Assembly: GCA_027579435.1 (NCBI GenBank)
Contig: JANBPK010000976.1
Coordinates: forward strand, 1 to 48,633
Reading direction: 5' to 3'
DNA: 48,633 nucleotides
Source: Candolleomyces eurysporus
Lineage: Eukaryota; Basidiomycota; Agaricomycetes; Agaricales; Psathyrellaceae
Shown here: positions 22,260 to 32,194 of the stretch, piece by piece
Layout of the letters: the number at the start of each line of letters is the position of its first letter
How positions within the stretch are numbered: position 1 is the first letter of the stretch
Notes under the pieces: model-generated
Told to the model about the DNA's origin: nothing
The model's input: only the letters and a program-made list of their open reading frames with translations
Database searches by the model: none
Translations under genes and position numbers: made by a program

Positions 22260-22546
22260 CTTCCACAAGACCTCGCTCGGGAAGCCTACCTCTGGGATCT
22301 TTTCTCGAGCTTCTGATGCAGTCTGACCAAACGGCGCTCTGAGCGCATGCTTGCAGACCCCCTCAAGAATGTCAATGGTTTGGTGAGTTTTAATCTTACT
22401 TCCTCGCTCAATGGCATCTTTAGTCTCTCTTTCTTTCCTGTTGACAGATTTTTTCCACCAAGCGACAGGCTTCCGAGCTGCTTGAACAAGATGAGTCGTC
22501 GTCTCTAGACTCTTTCGATTTCCTCACCTTTCCTCGATCCAACTAG
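22260..22546 (+). pseudogene. Type II RING family 3' fragment
   Basis: Only the last part of the type II gene is present: the coiled-coil end (RRSERMLAD-L), the intron with its conserved position, then the C-terminal exon (RQASELLEQ, Ser run, stop at 22544-22546). The 5' part merges with unrelated sequence through a frame break near 22315. As in copies C and F2, the 3' end of the family is kept and the RING is missing. The intron is retained, so this is not a processed retrocopy. Confidence 0.65.
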
Positions 22547-22984
22547 CATCCGCCTTCGTCCCTTAGATTTGTCTTTTTCCCACCCAGCAGTATTTGCGAT
22601 ACGTTCGTTCTTGCTCTCAATCTTACATTTCAAGGTTAATTTGTCCAAGCATAGTAAACCTCTTGTTTGAAAAATTTGGGCATCGATTCAGCAGGGAAAG
22701 AAAGGGCGATCCATCACTCAAGTTTCATACATAAACCCGGGCACGAAAATGAGGCCAGACACGTATCTGGACTGAATACTCTATAACTAGCCATCTCGTT
22801 GTTAGTCCCGCAAGAAAAGTAGACGGTCACATTTATTACAGATTCCAACTGGCATACAGGCGCAAAGGTCAAAGATCAGCTACAGATATGCTCTTTAATC
22901 TCTTCTCCGTCACGTACAGTGGAAACGAGATAGGACGGGTACACTGATTGAGTACAATGGCCGACAGAGCGAGAAAAAGTCCAG
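22547..22984. other. Intergenic between convergent ends
   Basis: No gene is visible between the family fragment ending at 22546 and the stop of the minus-strand RING gene at 22985. It may hold both 3' ends. Confidence 0.4.
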
Positions 22985-23882
22985 TCAGTTACAAAAATGA
23001 GTGCTTGCTGTCAGGATATGGTCAGTATATGGCACGTCTGGTACTATCGATCATGGATCATTGAGGGCGCATACCTTGTTGGAGAAGATGTGAGACCAGT
23101 TTCCTTTCGCGGTCGATCTTTTATGATGATTGAAAGTCATGATCCACGAACATTAACCTTTCATGGATAAACACGAACCTTTCTCCGAATCCGGCGTAGG
23201 TCAATTTCAAGATCTCCACCGACTACCTCTTCCGCAAGCAACGTTCGGCGAAGGGTCGCAATGGTGACGCGCAAATCAGCTTCATCCTTGGCGAGGATAA
23301 GCGTCTTATCTTCATAGCGCCTCATCATTTGAGAGAGATGCTCTTTAACAGTTTCCTCGAGCTTCAGGGCACACATCAGGAAAGCACATTGGTCCTGGAG
23401 AAGGCCTTCTCGGACCTTGCTCGAGGCGATAGCTCTGGTAAACGGGGAAGTATGAGCCAAAGGGAGAATTCCAGGGTAAAAAAGCTTACTGTAGGGCAGC
23501 TGACGCATCATCATCCGGTATAGGACCGGCAGAGACGGTGCAGTTCCCTACGACGTTTTTCTGAAAGGTGTAATAAAGATGGGCACGGTGCCTATCCTTG
23601 ACTTTGACGGGGAATACGGACAGGTGCAGGGACCTGGCGTGTAGGTAGTCCAAGGGGGAGTTTCCAGAGCACTTGAAGGGGCACGGGTGTCCGGCGATGA
23701 TGAGGCCATCGCAGCACGAGGTGCAAAAAACATGGCCTGCCCATTTTAAGAGAAGGAATGAGTAAAGGTCGTTGACAAGGTAGAAAGAGGTAGGAAGAAA
23801 CTGATCTACCGCAGAATAAGCGACAGGCAGGTTTCCGAACGGGATGCAATGCATCGAAGCAAATTCCACAGCCAACCAACAT
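22985..23882 (-). CDS. Type II RING/coiled-coil protein
   Basis: Five exons encode about 215 residues. The finger reads CGICFDALHP, an intron after the third cysteine, then GHVFCTSCC and CPFKC. The linker is longer than in the paralogues. The third exon begins AIASSKV and holds a charged coiled coil with EADLRVTIATLRR. Two short exons finish the protein (IDRERKLVSHL, then a stop at 22985-22987). The reading frame is continuous through all junctions. The gene shares a divergent promoter with the gene at 24218. Its leader is very similar to that of 29100-29890, which points to duplication of promoter and gene together. Confidence 0.88.
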
Positions 23883-23972
23883 GTTGCAATTGGGACTAGA
23901 TAAGGTGGCGAGCGACCCGGATGGGGAGCCTGAGGTGGAGAGGATGATGTGCCCGAGAAGGTAAACAGGCTG

Positions 23973-23980
23973 TATTTATA
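23973..23980 (-). promoter_or_regulatory. TATA box of the 23.9-kb RING gene
   Basis: The minus strand reads CTATAAATACAGCCT about 95 bases before the ATG at 23882. The same 14-15 bases precede the gene at 29100. Confidence 0.65.
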
Positions 23981-24107
23981 GGTTTGACCGGCATTCTTCG
24001 TTTTCCGTACAAGGGAGAGAGCATTACGTCGATTGAGGAAAGTAGCTGAAAAGAGAACGAGAGTAGGACCAGTGGTAGTACCTCGACGGGATCACACCTC
24101 ACGGTCA

Positions 24108-24168
24108 TCACATCCAAATATAGTGCATCCACTTCTGGTAGTCTTACCCTCTTCGCCGATCACTCAAC
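24108..24168. promoter_or_regulatory. Conserved divergent-promoter block, copy 3
   Basis: This copy lies between two genes that both look usable: the RING gene reading left from 23882 and the gene reading right from about 24218. It contains CATCACATCCAAATA, GCATCCACTTCTGG and CGCCGATCACTCAACC. The closest relative is at 28800-28862 in reverse orientation. An N at 24182 lies just outside. Confidence 0.65.
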
Positions 24169-24217
24169 CTCTCACCCATCANCCTCCGAAGACACGTCCT
24201 CGTCGGACTGGCTGAAT

Positions 24218-25220
24218 ATGGTAGACTCATCGACAGAGGTCCTCAGATTCGATAAAAGGAGAGAAATTTCTGCCCTCTTTCTCTTGAGATCTCTCCTGGT
24301 CTTCCTTTACAGGCCTACATGTCGCCCAACACGTTGACCATACACTCTCGCATTCGTCTTCCTCCATCCCTTTCCAAAGGGCTCCTTTGGCTGATTCGTC
24401 GACGCAAATGGTCAAGGTCTAGCTTAAAGGGCGTCAAGCATGTGCCCATCCGCCCAAAGTCACGGGCTGCCCTCAGCTCGCGAGCCTCGACTGTTAGCCC
24501 GCCCTTGACACCGAAGGTCTGTCCTCCCTGTCTTTACTATTCAGTAGTGATCCTGAAGCCATGAATACAGGATGTCTCTCCTTCTGCTTCTATGCATGTT
24601 CTTCTGGGCGATTGCACACTCCCTCTCTGCAATTCCCCGGTCAGGGCCGAACAGGCAATTTTACAAGATGAGGAGGGGCACGAATTTGGATCCCAGGACG
24701 AACGGAACTCGCACAATCAAGACATTCGGTTATTCCCCAGCCAGGACAGTCAGAACTCTGGCGAGCCACTCAGCCGTGCCCAGGACAGTCAGGACTCCAT
24801 CGAGTTCTTCAGCCAAACCCGGGACGTTCGACACTATCCTCGCAACCAGGACGAGCAAGGCCTTGGCCAGCCGACGATGCTCTTCGCGATGCATCACGGC
24901 AGTAGTGGTTATCATCTTCCCACTACCGATCGTACTGATTCCTTTGCGATCGACGACGAGGACTATCCCATGCATCCACCCGACACCGAGGGGCTCCAAT
25001 CGGTCCAGCCGATCGCTGATGGGGAATGCTTGCTACGGCCCCAGCCTTGTGATGTAAGAATGGAAATTATGCCTAGTTCGCTAGTCCGTCCGCATGATCA
25101 AGCTGACACACTCTCTCCTAGCACCTCCTCATGCTCCAAGAAGTCGCGCAAGCCATACGTGCCCTCAATGAAGCACTCGACGTTGCCTCTGGCCGCTACA
25201 ACTCCCGTCGTTCGGCTTGA
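24218..25220 (+). CDS. Gln/Ser/Asp-rich protein of a locally duplicated family
   Basis: I do not recognise this product. A likely chain is a short exon from the ATG at 24218 (MVDSSTE), an exon from about 24313 to 24520 (Ser/Arg/Lys-rich), an intron, a polar exon from about 24650 to 25053 (Q, D, S and H rich; DSQNSGEP and similar repeats), and a final exon from 25122 ending at 25220 (EVAQAIRALNEALDVASGRY). The last exon is short, helical and joins in phase 0. The join into the middle exon is not certain: the best acceptor gives the wrong frame, so an unseen splice or a lesion is possible. Two broken relatives exist in this window (3480-3754 and 7020-8050). Confidence 0.5.
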
Positions 25221-25490
25221 ACACCGCTTTCGCTATGCCCTCAATGCCTCCGTTTACTGCGATTCTATAGACCAACACGACATCACAGGCTGTAATTAAC
25301 ATCGCGCAAGCCATACGTGCCCCCAACGAAGCACTTGACGTTGCCTTTGCTCGGCCTGAACACTCACTGCTTCCTTCCCCTCTCCATTCAACATACTGTG
25401 TTCCTTTTTTCACTCGTTCGCTGTGTCCCCAATGCCTCTCTTTACTGCGATTCTATAGAACATTAGGCGATACAGGCTGTAATCAACGAT
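25134..25490 (+). repeat. Tandem duplication of the 3' end of the 24.2-kb gene
   Basis: The segment from about 25134 to 25301 (GCGCAAGCCATACGTGCC through the word ACAGGCTGTAAT) is repeated, with divergence and an insertion, at about 25302-25486. Both copies contain TTTACTGCGATTCTATAG. The gene stops in the first copy; the second is downstream. The inverted-repeat arm starting at 25441 lies in the second copy. Confidence 0.75.
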
Positions 25491-26143
25491 TTTCCAATGC
25501 AAAAGTTATCTTTGACCTGACTTGCGAAATTCCTTCGTCTCCTGTGAGAGTACACTCTTGCGCAATGTCCGAGGTTGTGACTCTTAGTCATAATCGACCC
25601 CAAGGTGAGCTGAGCCAGATCGAATTGATCCTGCACTGCAGACAAGACTGGAACGACCGAATTTCGCTTTAAGGAGTGGTTTGACGGAAAAAGAGTCAGC
25701 AACCTGATTCGAGGAACTGCAAACAAGCGCCCTGTCGAACTTGGGGAGGATAACTGGCAGGGACGATGAACCTCGAAATGAATTAGTGCAGTTGAATTCA
25801 GATGCATTGCGAATATATACATGTAGAATATATATATTGCAAACTAATATACGCGAAGTGAATACAACAAACCTAACGGACCGTTTATGAGACAGGACGG
25901 GGGATACTACGTCGATCGAGAGAAAGTGAGGGCATCAAAAGGGTCCGGCGACGACGACTGACCTCGGTCAAGCAGCTCGGAAGCATGTGGCTTAGTGCAA
26001 ACGAACGATCTGTCGAGAGGATGAGAGATCGAATATGTGAGTGCGAGAAGGTAAGATCGAAACTTATAACACTATTTACATCCTCGAGGGCGTCTGCCAG
26101 CATGCGCTCAAAGCGCCGTTCGGACTGCAACAAAGGCTTGAGG
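25441..26143. repeat. Left arm of the 0.7-kb inverted repeat
   Basis: This is the reverse complement of 47933-48633. I see only a 2-base difference in a TA run near 25830 and two adjacent substitutions near 25957, so identity is about 99.5%. The match ends sharply at 26143, while on the outer side it runs into the window end at 48633, so the repeat may be longer. It contains the 3' flank of the 24.2-kb gene and the 3' exons of type II copy C. Confidence 0.93.
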
Positions 26144-26600
26144 GCGGAGACGACGTCACGCAAGTCGGCTTTTTCCCTAGAAAGAGCCATATTCCTCACA
26201 TCGATATCCGGGTCGGCGATGCGAGATCAGTGACTATTGACGGTCTGTGCGATTCTGATGGCCCGCAAAAAAGGGAATCACATTAACCTTCGAGAAGGTC
26301 ATGGCGTGTCGTGCTCGCGGCGACAGCCCTGATTAGGAGCACAGAAAAGGTGAAAAAAGGCAGGAGAACTGGCCATTGCAGCTAGCGAAACAAGGAAAGC
26401 GTCAAACCCCGGGCATCGATCTGGAGGTGACGACGAGCAGCTTTAGCTCTTTGGTACGACGCCGGGATAGATGAGAACGCACAAGGGGATGAAAAGAGGC
26501 GCTGGCCACCTATCCTGACTTTTATGGCATCCATAACGTCTCCGAGAAGGTCATGACAACTTGCGCTCGCGGCGACAGCCCTGATTGGGAGCACATAAAA
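25907..26600 (-). pseudogene. Copy C: type II RING 3' exons with duplicated exon head
   Basis: On the minus strand this holds the family's exon 3 (MALSREKADLRD, LADALEDVN) and C-terminal exon (ELLDRGQSSS, stop at 25907-25909). The head of exon 3 has a stop and small indels, and a second exon 3 head lies upstream at about 26530-26590. RING exons are missing. The donor after exon 3 reads AT instead of GT. So copy C cannot make a RING protein. Confidence 0.7.
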
Positions 26601-26697
26601 GGTGAGGGTGATTATGAGAAGTAGCCACGAGAGTCAGACATTTGGCCGTGGCCCAAACTGCACAACCAGGGTGGGAGTAGCTATCTAGAGGAAAGAC

Positions 26698-27060
26698 AGA
26701 ATATGAGCAAATTGGGTACCCAGGAGCAGAGATTCGGAGCAGACACTGGATGGAAGCTGATACGGATTTGCCAAAACGTGTAATGAGTCAACTCGGCTGT
26801 GGTGCTAAGCCCCAAGTGCACCCCATCAGCACTGTGGTGGAGTGATACACGGAGCACATTGGACTGGAGGAGGTGGTCGAGTGTCGCGAACAGTAGTCCA
26901 GTGTGTGCGTGTGTGTGCTATGGGTAGGGAAGACAAACAGTACTCAACACGGTCATCCCAGCGATGACGTCTTCAACTCTGGATATCCTTCCTCCTTCTC
27001 CTCCTCCATGAGCTCTAGCGATAGCTACCAGTCTCTACTGCAGCTGCTCCTGGAATGATC
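26698..27060 (+). repeat. Module X, copy C
   Basis: This non-coding module contains CAAATTGGGTACC, a GT-rich microsatellite-like stretch and CTCTAGCGATAGCTACC. It recurs at 452-770, 31085-31385 (reverse) and 46517-46835. In F and D it lies upstream of the family gene in the same direction; in A and C it is inverted relative to the exons. I see no protein in it. Up to 27305 nothing else is evident. Confidence 0.65.
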
Positions 27061-27305
27061 ATGATCAGGTCTATTCGAGCAGCTCCTTCATGATCATGTA
27101 CAAGACAGGGTATAATAAATCATCGTGGCCTTCCAATTTGCCGGGTTCTACCCTCAAAGGTGTTTCACCGGGTCCTAGCTATGGAAATCCTCTCCTGAAG
27201 GGCAGTGAGTTGGGGCGTCAGTTCACCTCCGGATCGACAATACCGGAAAGCACGGATTCGATGGAATCTGCACAACCCCAGGACAGTTGTAATCGATCAA
27301 TACCA

Positions 27306-28684
27306 TGACTAGTACCGTTGGTCAGTTACCGAAACGTAAAAAACAATCTTCAGGACGGTGCCGTACCCGTAGTTATATATTATCGCCACTCTGCGATTTT
27401 CTGCCTCTAGCTTCCATTCCCAGCTGAGCCGCAATCCGTCACGTCGTTCGTCGAAGAGGTCACAGCCGCGGTCAACCACTAATGTCTGAACATATGCCAC
27501 TTGTCTGACTCTGAACTCCTCTGATCCTTGTCTATCTTCCGGAAGTAATGACGGGAAGACTCTGAGAGCCATAAGGAGGATATCCACCTCCTCGTTCTGA
27601 GTCAAACATGGGGTCCTTTCAACATGACGCGGTGTCAGTTAGATATGACGGGAAGCAGTATCACGCACCAATCACCGGAGCCCTCCAATCGAGAAATGAT
27701 GGCCTAACGAAAATATAAAATGTTAGAGCAGTTCAGAATTGAACTGAAATGATTACTTACTACTCCGTGGCCTGTAGGGACTACCGAGAATACCTGCTTG
27801 TCGCCACTTATGATGGATGATCCAGATGTAATCCAGGGGGCCCGAATGGATACCCATACTCTTCTTCTGGGTTCTATGCTCTGATCTTCAACCCCACCTA
27901 GGAATCTAGTTCCTAGACCAGTGCATATAATGATAGCCACGGGCCTGGACATCGACCAGTGTGAATCACCGAACCGACTTGATCCAGGGAATATTGCCGC
28001 CCCATGACGTGTAATTTGATCCAAGTGGCGGACATTTCCTCGAACAATCCTTCCTCCTTGTTTTCTGAAGAGGGACATGAGGTAGAGGAGGTACCTTTTC
28101 GGGTCTACGGATACTGTAGCAAATGCNAAAAGCCGAGCGAGATCCAGCGACCTCAGGAGATACAGCTCGTATACGCTATGTGGGTGAGGATGAATGAACT
28201 CTACAAGAGAGTTTAATGGTGCGTACCATAAGTTGGAAAGGGGGATCTGACAAGTCAACTTGGTGTTGGTAATATTCTTTGTGTTCATAGGTATGAAAAC
28301 AATGAGTCGCCGACGTATCTGCTTGTGCTGACTGAAGGAGTTTTTGGTATGTGGCCTGTCGTACTGTATACGGCAAGGAGAAAAATTTCGGCGATCTGGC
28401 TTAGACGTGGAAAGGAGGGGTGTACATACATGGGTCTTGCTGAAGCGGTGGAAACAATCCCAAATGCGTGTACTGAAAAAAGGTGAAGCTTGGGCATAAC
28501 ATTGATTAGGAGAAGTTCATACTGAGAGATAGTTCGTCCATCGTGTCCCAGCTGTGTCGTGGGGTTGGGTCTCTGCTACAATCGTAACATGGTATCGTTG
28601 CTGCAAGCGAACAGCGACTGTGAGGCCGACGATCTCGGCGCCAAGAACAATTACGTGGCTTCGGGTAGGCGGGGGTGCAGCCAT
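27306..28684 (-). pseudogene. Broken D-amino-acid oxidase gene
   Basis: D-amino-acid oxidases are FAD enzymes, usually peroxisomal, that deaminate D-amino acids to oxo acids with release of H2O2. The first exon (ATG at 28684) has the N-terminal dinucleotide fold HVIVLGAEIVGLTVAVRLQ. The third residue of the GxGxxG core is Glu instead of Gly. Middle exons give ATVSVDPKRYLLYL, GGRIVRG and ICTGLGTRFLGGVED, all typical of the family. A later exon gives DGLRLSWEW and IIYNYGYG. The segment after exon 1, where family members have the WAGA-type FAD loop, is replaced, and the final signature after YNYG (Gly-rich, with QSSWG-like residues) is lost. An N lies at 28127. I judge it inactive; up to 75% of the family core is still recognisable. 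Confidence 0.8.
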
Positions 28685-28799
28685 GCTAGATGGGTAACGT
28701 GCAGGCACTATGGTAGCGAAAATGGAGGAGCAGATATATGGGAGCTCGGTAAGAGAAGAATCGCGAGGAAGCTATCGACGGAGTGTGATGGGGAGAGAT

Positions 28800-28862
28800 A
28801 GTTGAGTGATCGGCGAAGGGGGTAAGGTTACCAAAAGTGGATGCACCATATTTGGATGTGAT
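28800..28862. promoter_or_regulatory. Conserved divergent-promoter block, copy 4
   Basis: This is the reverse complement of the 24108-24168 block with few changes. It lies between the oxidase pseudogene (ATG at 28684, minus) and the type II RING gene (29100, plus). So the same block faces a different partner gene here. Confidence 0.65.
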
Positions 28863-28995
28863 CGACCCTTGAGGTGTGATCATGTCGAGGTACTGCCACT
28901 GCTCCTGCTCCCGTTCTCCCGTTCTCTTTTCAGCTACTTTCCTCATTTGACGTGATGTTCTCTCTTGTAGGAAAACGAAGAATGTCGGTCAAATC

Positions 28996-29003
28996 TATAA
29001 ATA
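28996..29003 (+). promoter_or_regulatory. TATA box of the 29.1-kb RING gene
   Basis: CTATAAATACAGCC lies about 100 bases before the ATG. About 100 bases of leader after it are very similar to the leader of the minus-strand gene at 23882. Confidence 0.65.
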
Positions 29004-29099
29004 CAGCCTATTTAGCTTAGGCTCATTATCCTCACCACCTCAGGCCCCCCATCCGAGTCGCTCGCCACCAGCTCCAGTTATCCTACTCCCAGTCCCATC

Positions 29100-29890
29100 A
29101 TGTGGCCTGCCTGTGGGGTTTGCTTCGGCGCACTCCATCCTGTACACTCACCTGCTCATCGACTTTCCTGTGGTTCGTGGTTTCTGTTCTCTCCTCTTCA
29201 TAATTTCTGAACAGTGCTTCGTAGGTCACGTCCTTTGCGAGCCTTGTTGCCTGGCGTTGATCGGGAACGGCTCCTCCTGCCCGCTCAAATGCCTCGACTG
29301 TGTTCCCCTCCGTCATAGAGACATCAGGCCCCTTGCGATTTCCCTTTTCCCTAGCCAAAAATTTGAGGATGCTAAATCCGTTGCCCTGTGAGTGGAAACG
29401 TCCATGCCCGGTTGACTGGCTATCTGGTCTTCTGATCCCTTCTCTCTGGGGCAATCTGTAGGGCTATGGTATCCTCAGACGCTGTCCACAAGTTCTATGA
29501 GACGAACTGCAAAAAGCTCTCTCAACAGATCGACAGCATGCTCCTCGACCTCCGTGGCAGGGAATCCGCAATGGCAGCCTTTTCCGAAGACATGTCGCTC
29601 GCTATCCAAGCCCAAAAAGACGCTATTCGATCAGTAGGATCTGCTCATGACGTCCTTCAACGAACGCTTGCGGAAGGTGACCGTACCGCCGAACATATTC
29701 TGTTTCTGCAGCGCCGTGTTAGTTAAAGAATCGACTCCTCTTCTCTAATGATACTGCTGACCAGGACATCTGTTGCACAGATACGAACGATGGAAACTCT
29801 TCGGATTCATCGAGTTCCCCATCGCTGCACGACATCAGGTGAGGCGAGGATCCACTAGCTTCTCTTTTAGCACAAGGTCTGACTACCTGA
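29100..29890 (+). CDS. Type II RING/coiled-coil protein
   Basis: Exon 1 (from 29100) gives WPACGVCFGALHP and ends at LSC-G; then GHVLCEPCC, CPLKC and the RDIRPL linker; then a coiled coil (KFYETNCKKLSQQ, ending LQRR). Using the acceptor near 29778, the next exon reads IRTMETLRIHRV, matching the LRTLQ and IRTLQ starts of the paralogues. The last short exon ends at 29890, although a different acceptor could give a longer tail to about 30010. The protein is about 195 residues and looks intact. Closest relative in the window: 15168-15905. The promoter is shared with the oxidase pseudogene. Confidence 0.87.
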
Positions 29891-30354
29891 AGGATTGGGA
29901 CACAAGCGAACCCGTTCAGAAGCCGTTGGCGACGACATCGTCGACGCCTTTGAAAGACCTCGTAGGCGACAAAGAATGTCAAGGGCGGGTGGCAGTAGCG
30001 ATGATGTCTAGTCAATCGGATCCGAAATGTATCTAAGACGAGAACGAATTCGGCTTTAAAGAGGGTTCTTCCAAGAAGATGTCTGGTCAGAATGCGTCAG
30101 TAATTACAATCCAGTTCAATAAATATTGGGAATGAATGAGATAGATGTAAAGAGAGCTTGCGATTTGGGGGATGTAATGAGCACTTCGACGAAAGATGGT
30201 GGTGTCGACGACGTTGGGCTGACGAACCTTGATACGTATCAGTGTAGATAAATTTGGAGTGAGGAATGCATTGCAAGCAGATATATATGTAGAGGTCGTA
30301 GATGTACAACGCGAGGGTGAACGTATTGCAAACCGATAAACGCTAGAAAGCGGA

Positions 30355-30935
30355 TACAATGTCGATCGAGAGAAAGTAGGGGGGGGGGGGGCATGAAAAG
30401 GGCTTGGCGACGACGACTGACCTCGGTAAAGTAGCTCGGACGCATGTCGCTTCGTGCAAACGATCTGCCGACGGTAGAAGATGAGAGATCGAATATGTGA
30501 GGGAGAAGGTAGGATCGAAACTCACAACACCATTTGATCACGTCCTTGAGGGCGTCTGCTAGCATACACTCAGAGCACCGTTCCGACTGCGACGAAAGCT
30601 TGATGACCGACACGGCATCACACACATCGGCTTTCTCCCTCCCTAGAAAGAGCCATATTCCTCACATCTAGGTCGTCTGCGATGCGAGTCAAGAAGCTCA
30701 TGTCGAGTCGTGCTCGCTGCAACAGCCCTGATTGGGAGCACATAAAGGGTGAGAGAAGGCGAGAGAGGCGAGAGAATCAAAAAAAAAAAGGAGGAATAGA
30801 AAGATACTCACTGTAGACCACCTGCGATATCGTCGGAAAAGCCTGAGGTGTTGCGTTGCTTACGCACGACTTGATATTGCGGCCAAGCCACGACAATGAG
30901 GGCGAGAGTGCCGGTGCGACTCGCCAGCTCGAGGC
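30355..30935 (-). pseudogene. Copy D: type II family gene lacking its RING
   Basis: On the minus strand the promoter-like sequence near 30880-30930 (GTGGCTTGGCCGCAAT) joins directly to the end of the linker exon (DDIAGGLQ), so both RING exons are deleted. Exon 3 follows with an internal deletion and a frameshift, then the intron and a damaged C-terminal exon; the family stop codon is changed. A run of 13 G lies at 30379-30391. This copy shares with copy E the loss of the RING and retention of the coiled coil. Confidence 0.7.
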
Positions 30936-31084
30936 CTATACTATACATGACGGGGTCATTGTCCCCTGCCGTCGAAGAAATCGAACAATGGGAACCACCC
31001 GCCCAGACCATGCGCTCTGATCTTGTGCACTTGTGCATGACCATTAAGAAGCTGATCGACTGGACCTAATCATCACCGTGCCAG

Positions 31085-31385
31085 AAAGCGGCTGCAGTAG
31101 AGACCGGTAGCTATCGCTAGAGCTCATGGAGGAAGAGCTAGGAAGAGGAGGAAGGATACTGACCCTGGTAGCTGGCTGCAGAGAAGACGTCACCTTGATC
31201 AACGTCGCCTGATGGGATGACCGTGTTGATTATTGATTATTGTTTGTCTTCCCTATCATAGCACACACACGCACACACATTGGCCTACTGCTCCCGAAAC
31301 TACAGCGAGAGTCGTGATTCGCTTCGCGATCGACCACCTCCTCGAGTCCAATGTGCTCCGTGTATCACTCCGCCACATGCTTGCT
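31085..31385 (-). repeat. Module X, copy D
   Basis: Reverse-oriented copy of the module seen at 46517-46835, with the GATAGCTACCGG word and the GT-rich stretch. It lies upstream of copy D in the gene's direction, as in copy F. Confidence 0.65.
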
Positions 31386-32194
31386 GATGGAAATTCCCTA
31401 GGGTTTGTCATTTTTTGCTCCTTTCATGCAACCTTCCCCATTGCGAACGCTATGCATAAGACGAGTGGTGGTCGGGTTCCGTGATCTACGAAAGCCACGT
31501 CGATGATCGCTGAATGGGATTAAAGTAACACCGGACACAAGTGACCCAGGCCTTCGTACTTTCAAGTGGGTTTCCTTGTCGTCGACGTATGTGGCGACGG
31601 CAGTTATCTTTCTGGATCGCCTCCTTGCCTCTTCGTGGGTGAGAATGTCCCCCTCCGAGTGGATTTGTTGTGACTTGTTGCTGATGGATTTGTCTGGCAC
31701 CATTCGGCTTTCTCAGTTCGAAGCGGTGAATGCTTTATTAGGCTAGCAAGGTGCTTCTAAGGCGTAGTCGTTCCGTTCGGTTGTACCGACCGGAGAAGTT
31801 CTGCGAAAGATACTTAATTCGACCTTATTATGCTCCCCGCTATGCTGAATGATAGCATCAGCCATGGCTCGACAGCCGCCTGTCCTCCAACTATCCTCTC
31901 ATTTCATGCAGAAGAATAGGATATTGCCCATGTGCCAAATGCTAGGGAACGCTACAAGCCAGCGCTTCAATTCAATGTCCGCCGGTGCTTGAATGATCGA
32001 GCGCGCCCATATAGCGATTTCTCGCAATTTATGAGCTGAAGCCTCTCTCTGTTCGCTCCTTTCCCCATTTTACTGCCGTAACTCACTTTCACAAGACATC
32101 CTCAATGCCGCAGGCATTCCATGGCACTGGCCCTGCGCCAATGACAGGACTTGTGTTCGCATTCGCCACCACCGTCAGTGTAGATACATGAACG
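31386..32194. other. Intergenic with one doubtful frame
   Basis: A 102-codon minus frame (31703-31398; MVPDKSISN start) is open and begins with ATG, but part of it lies next to repeat sequence and I recognise nothing in it. The rest of the stretch shows no gene. Confidence 0.3.

Noticed and set aside
22260..22546. 5'-truncated RING copies as processed retrocopies
   Set aside because: The last intron is still present in the copies and no poly-A tract follows.
24730..24999. Minus-strand frame of 89 codons at 24.7-25.0 kb
   Set aside because: It is antisense to the polar exon of the 24.2-kb gene, whose sense frame has conserved splice context.
30379..30391. Run of 13 G as a functional G-rich element
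   Set aside because: A single homopolymer in a decayed copy; it may be slippage or sequencing error, and no further G-tracts surround it.
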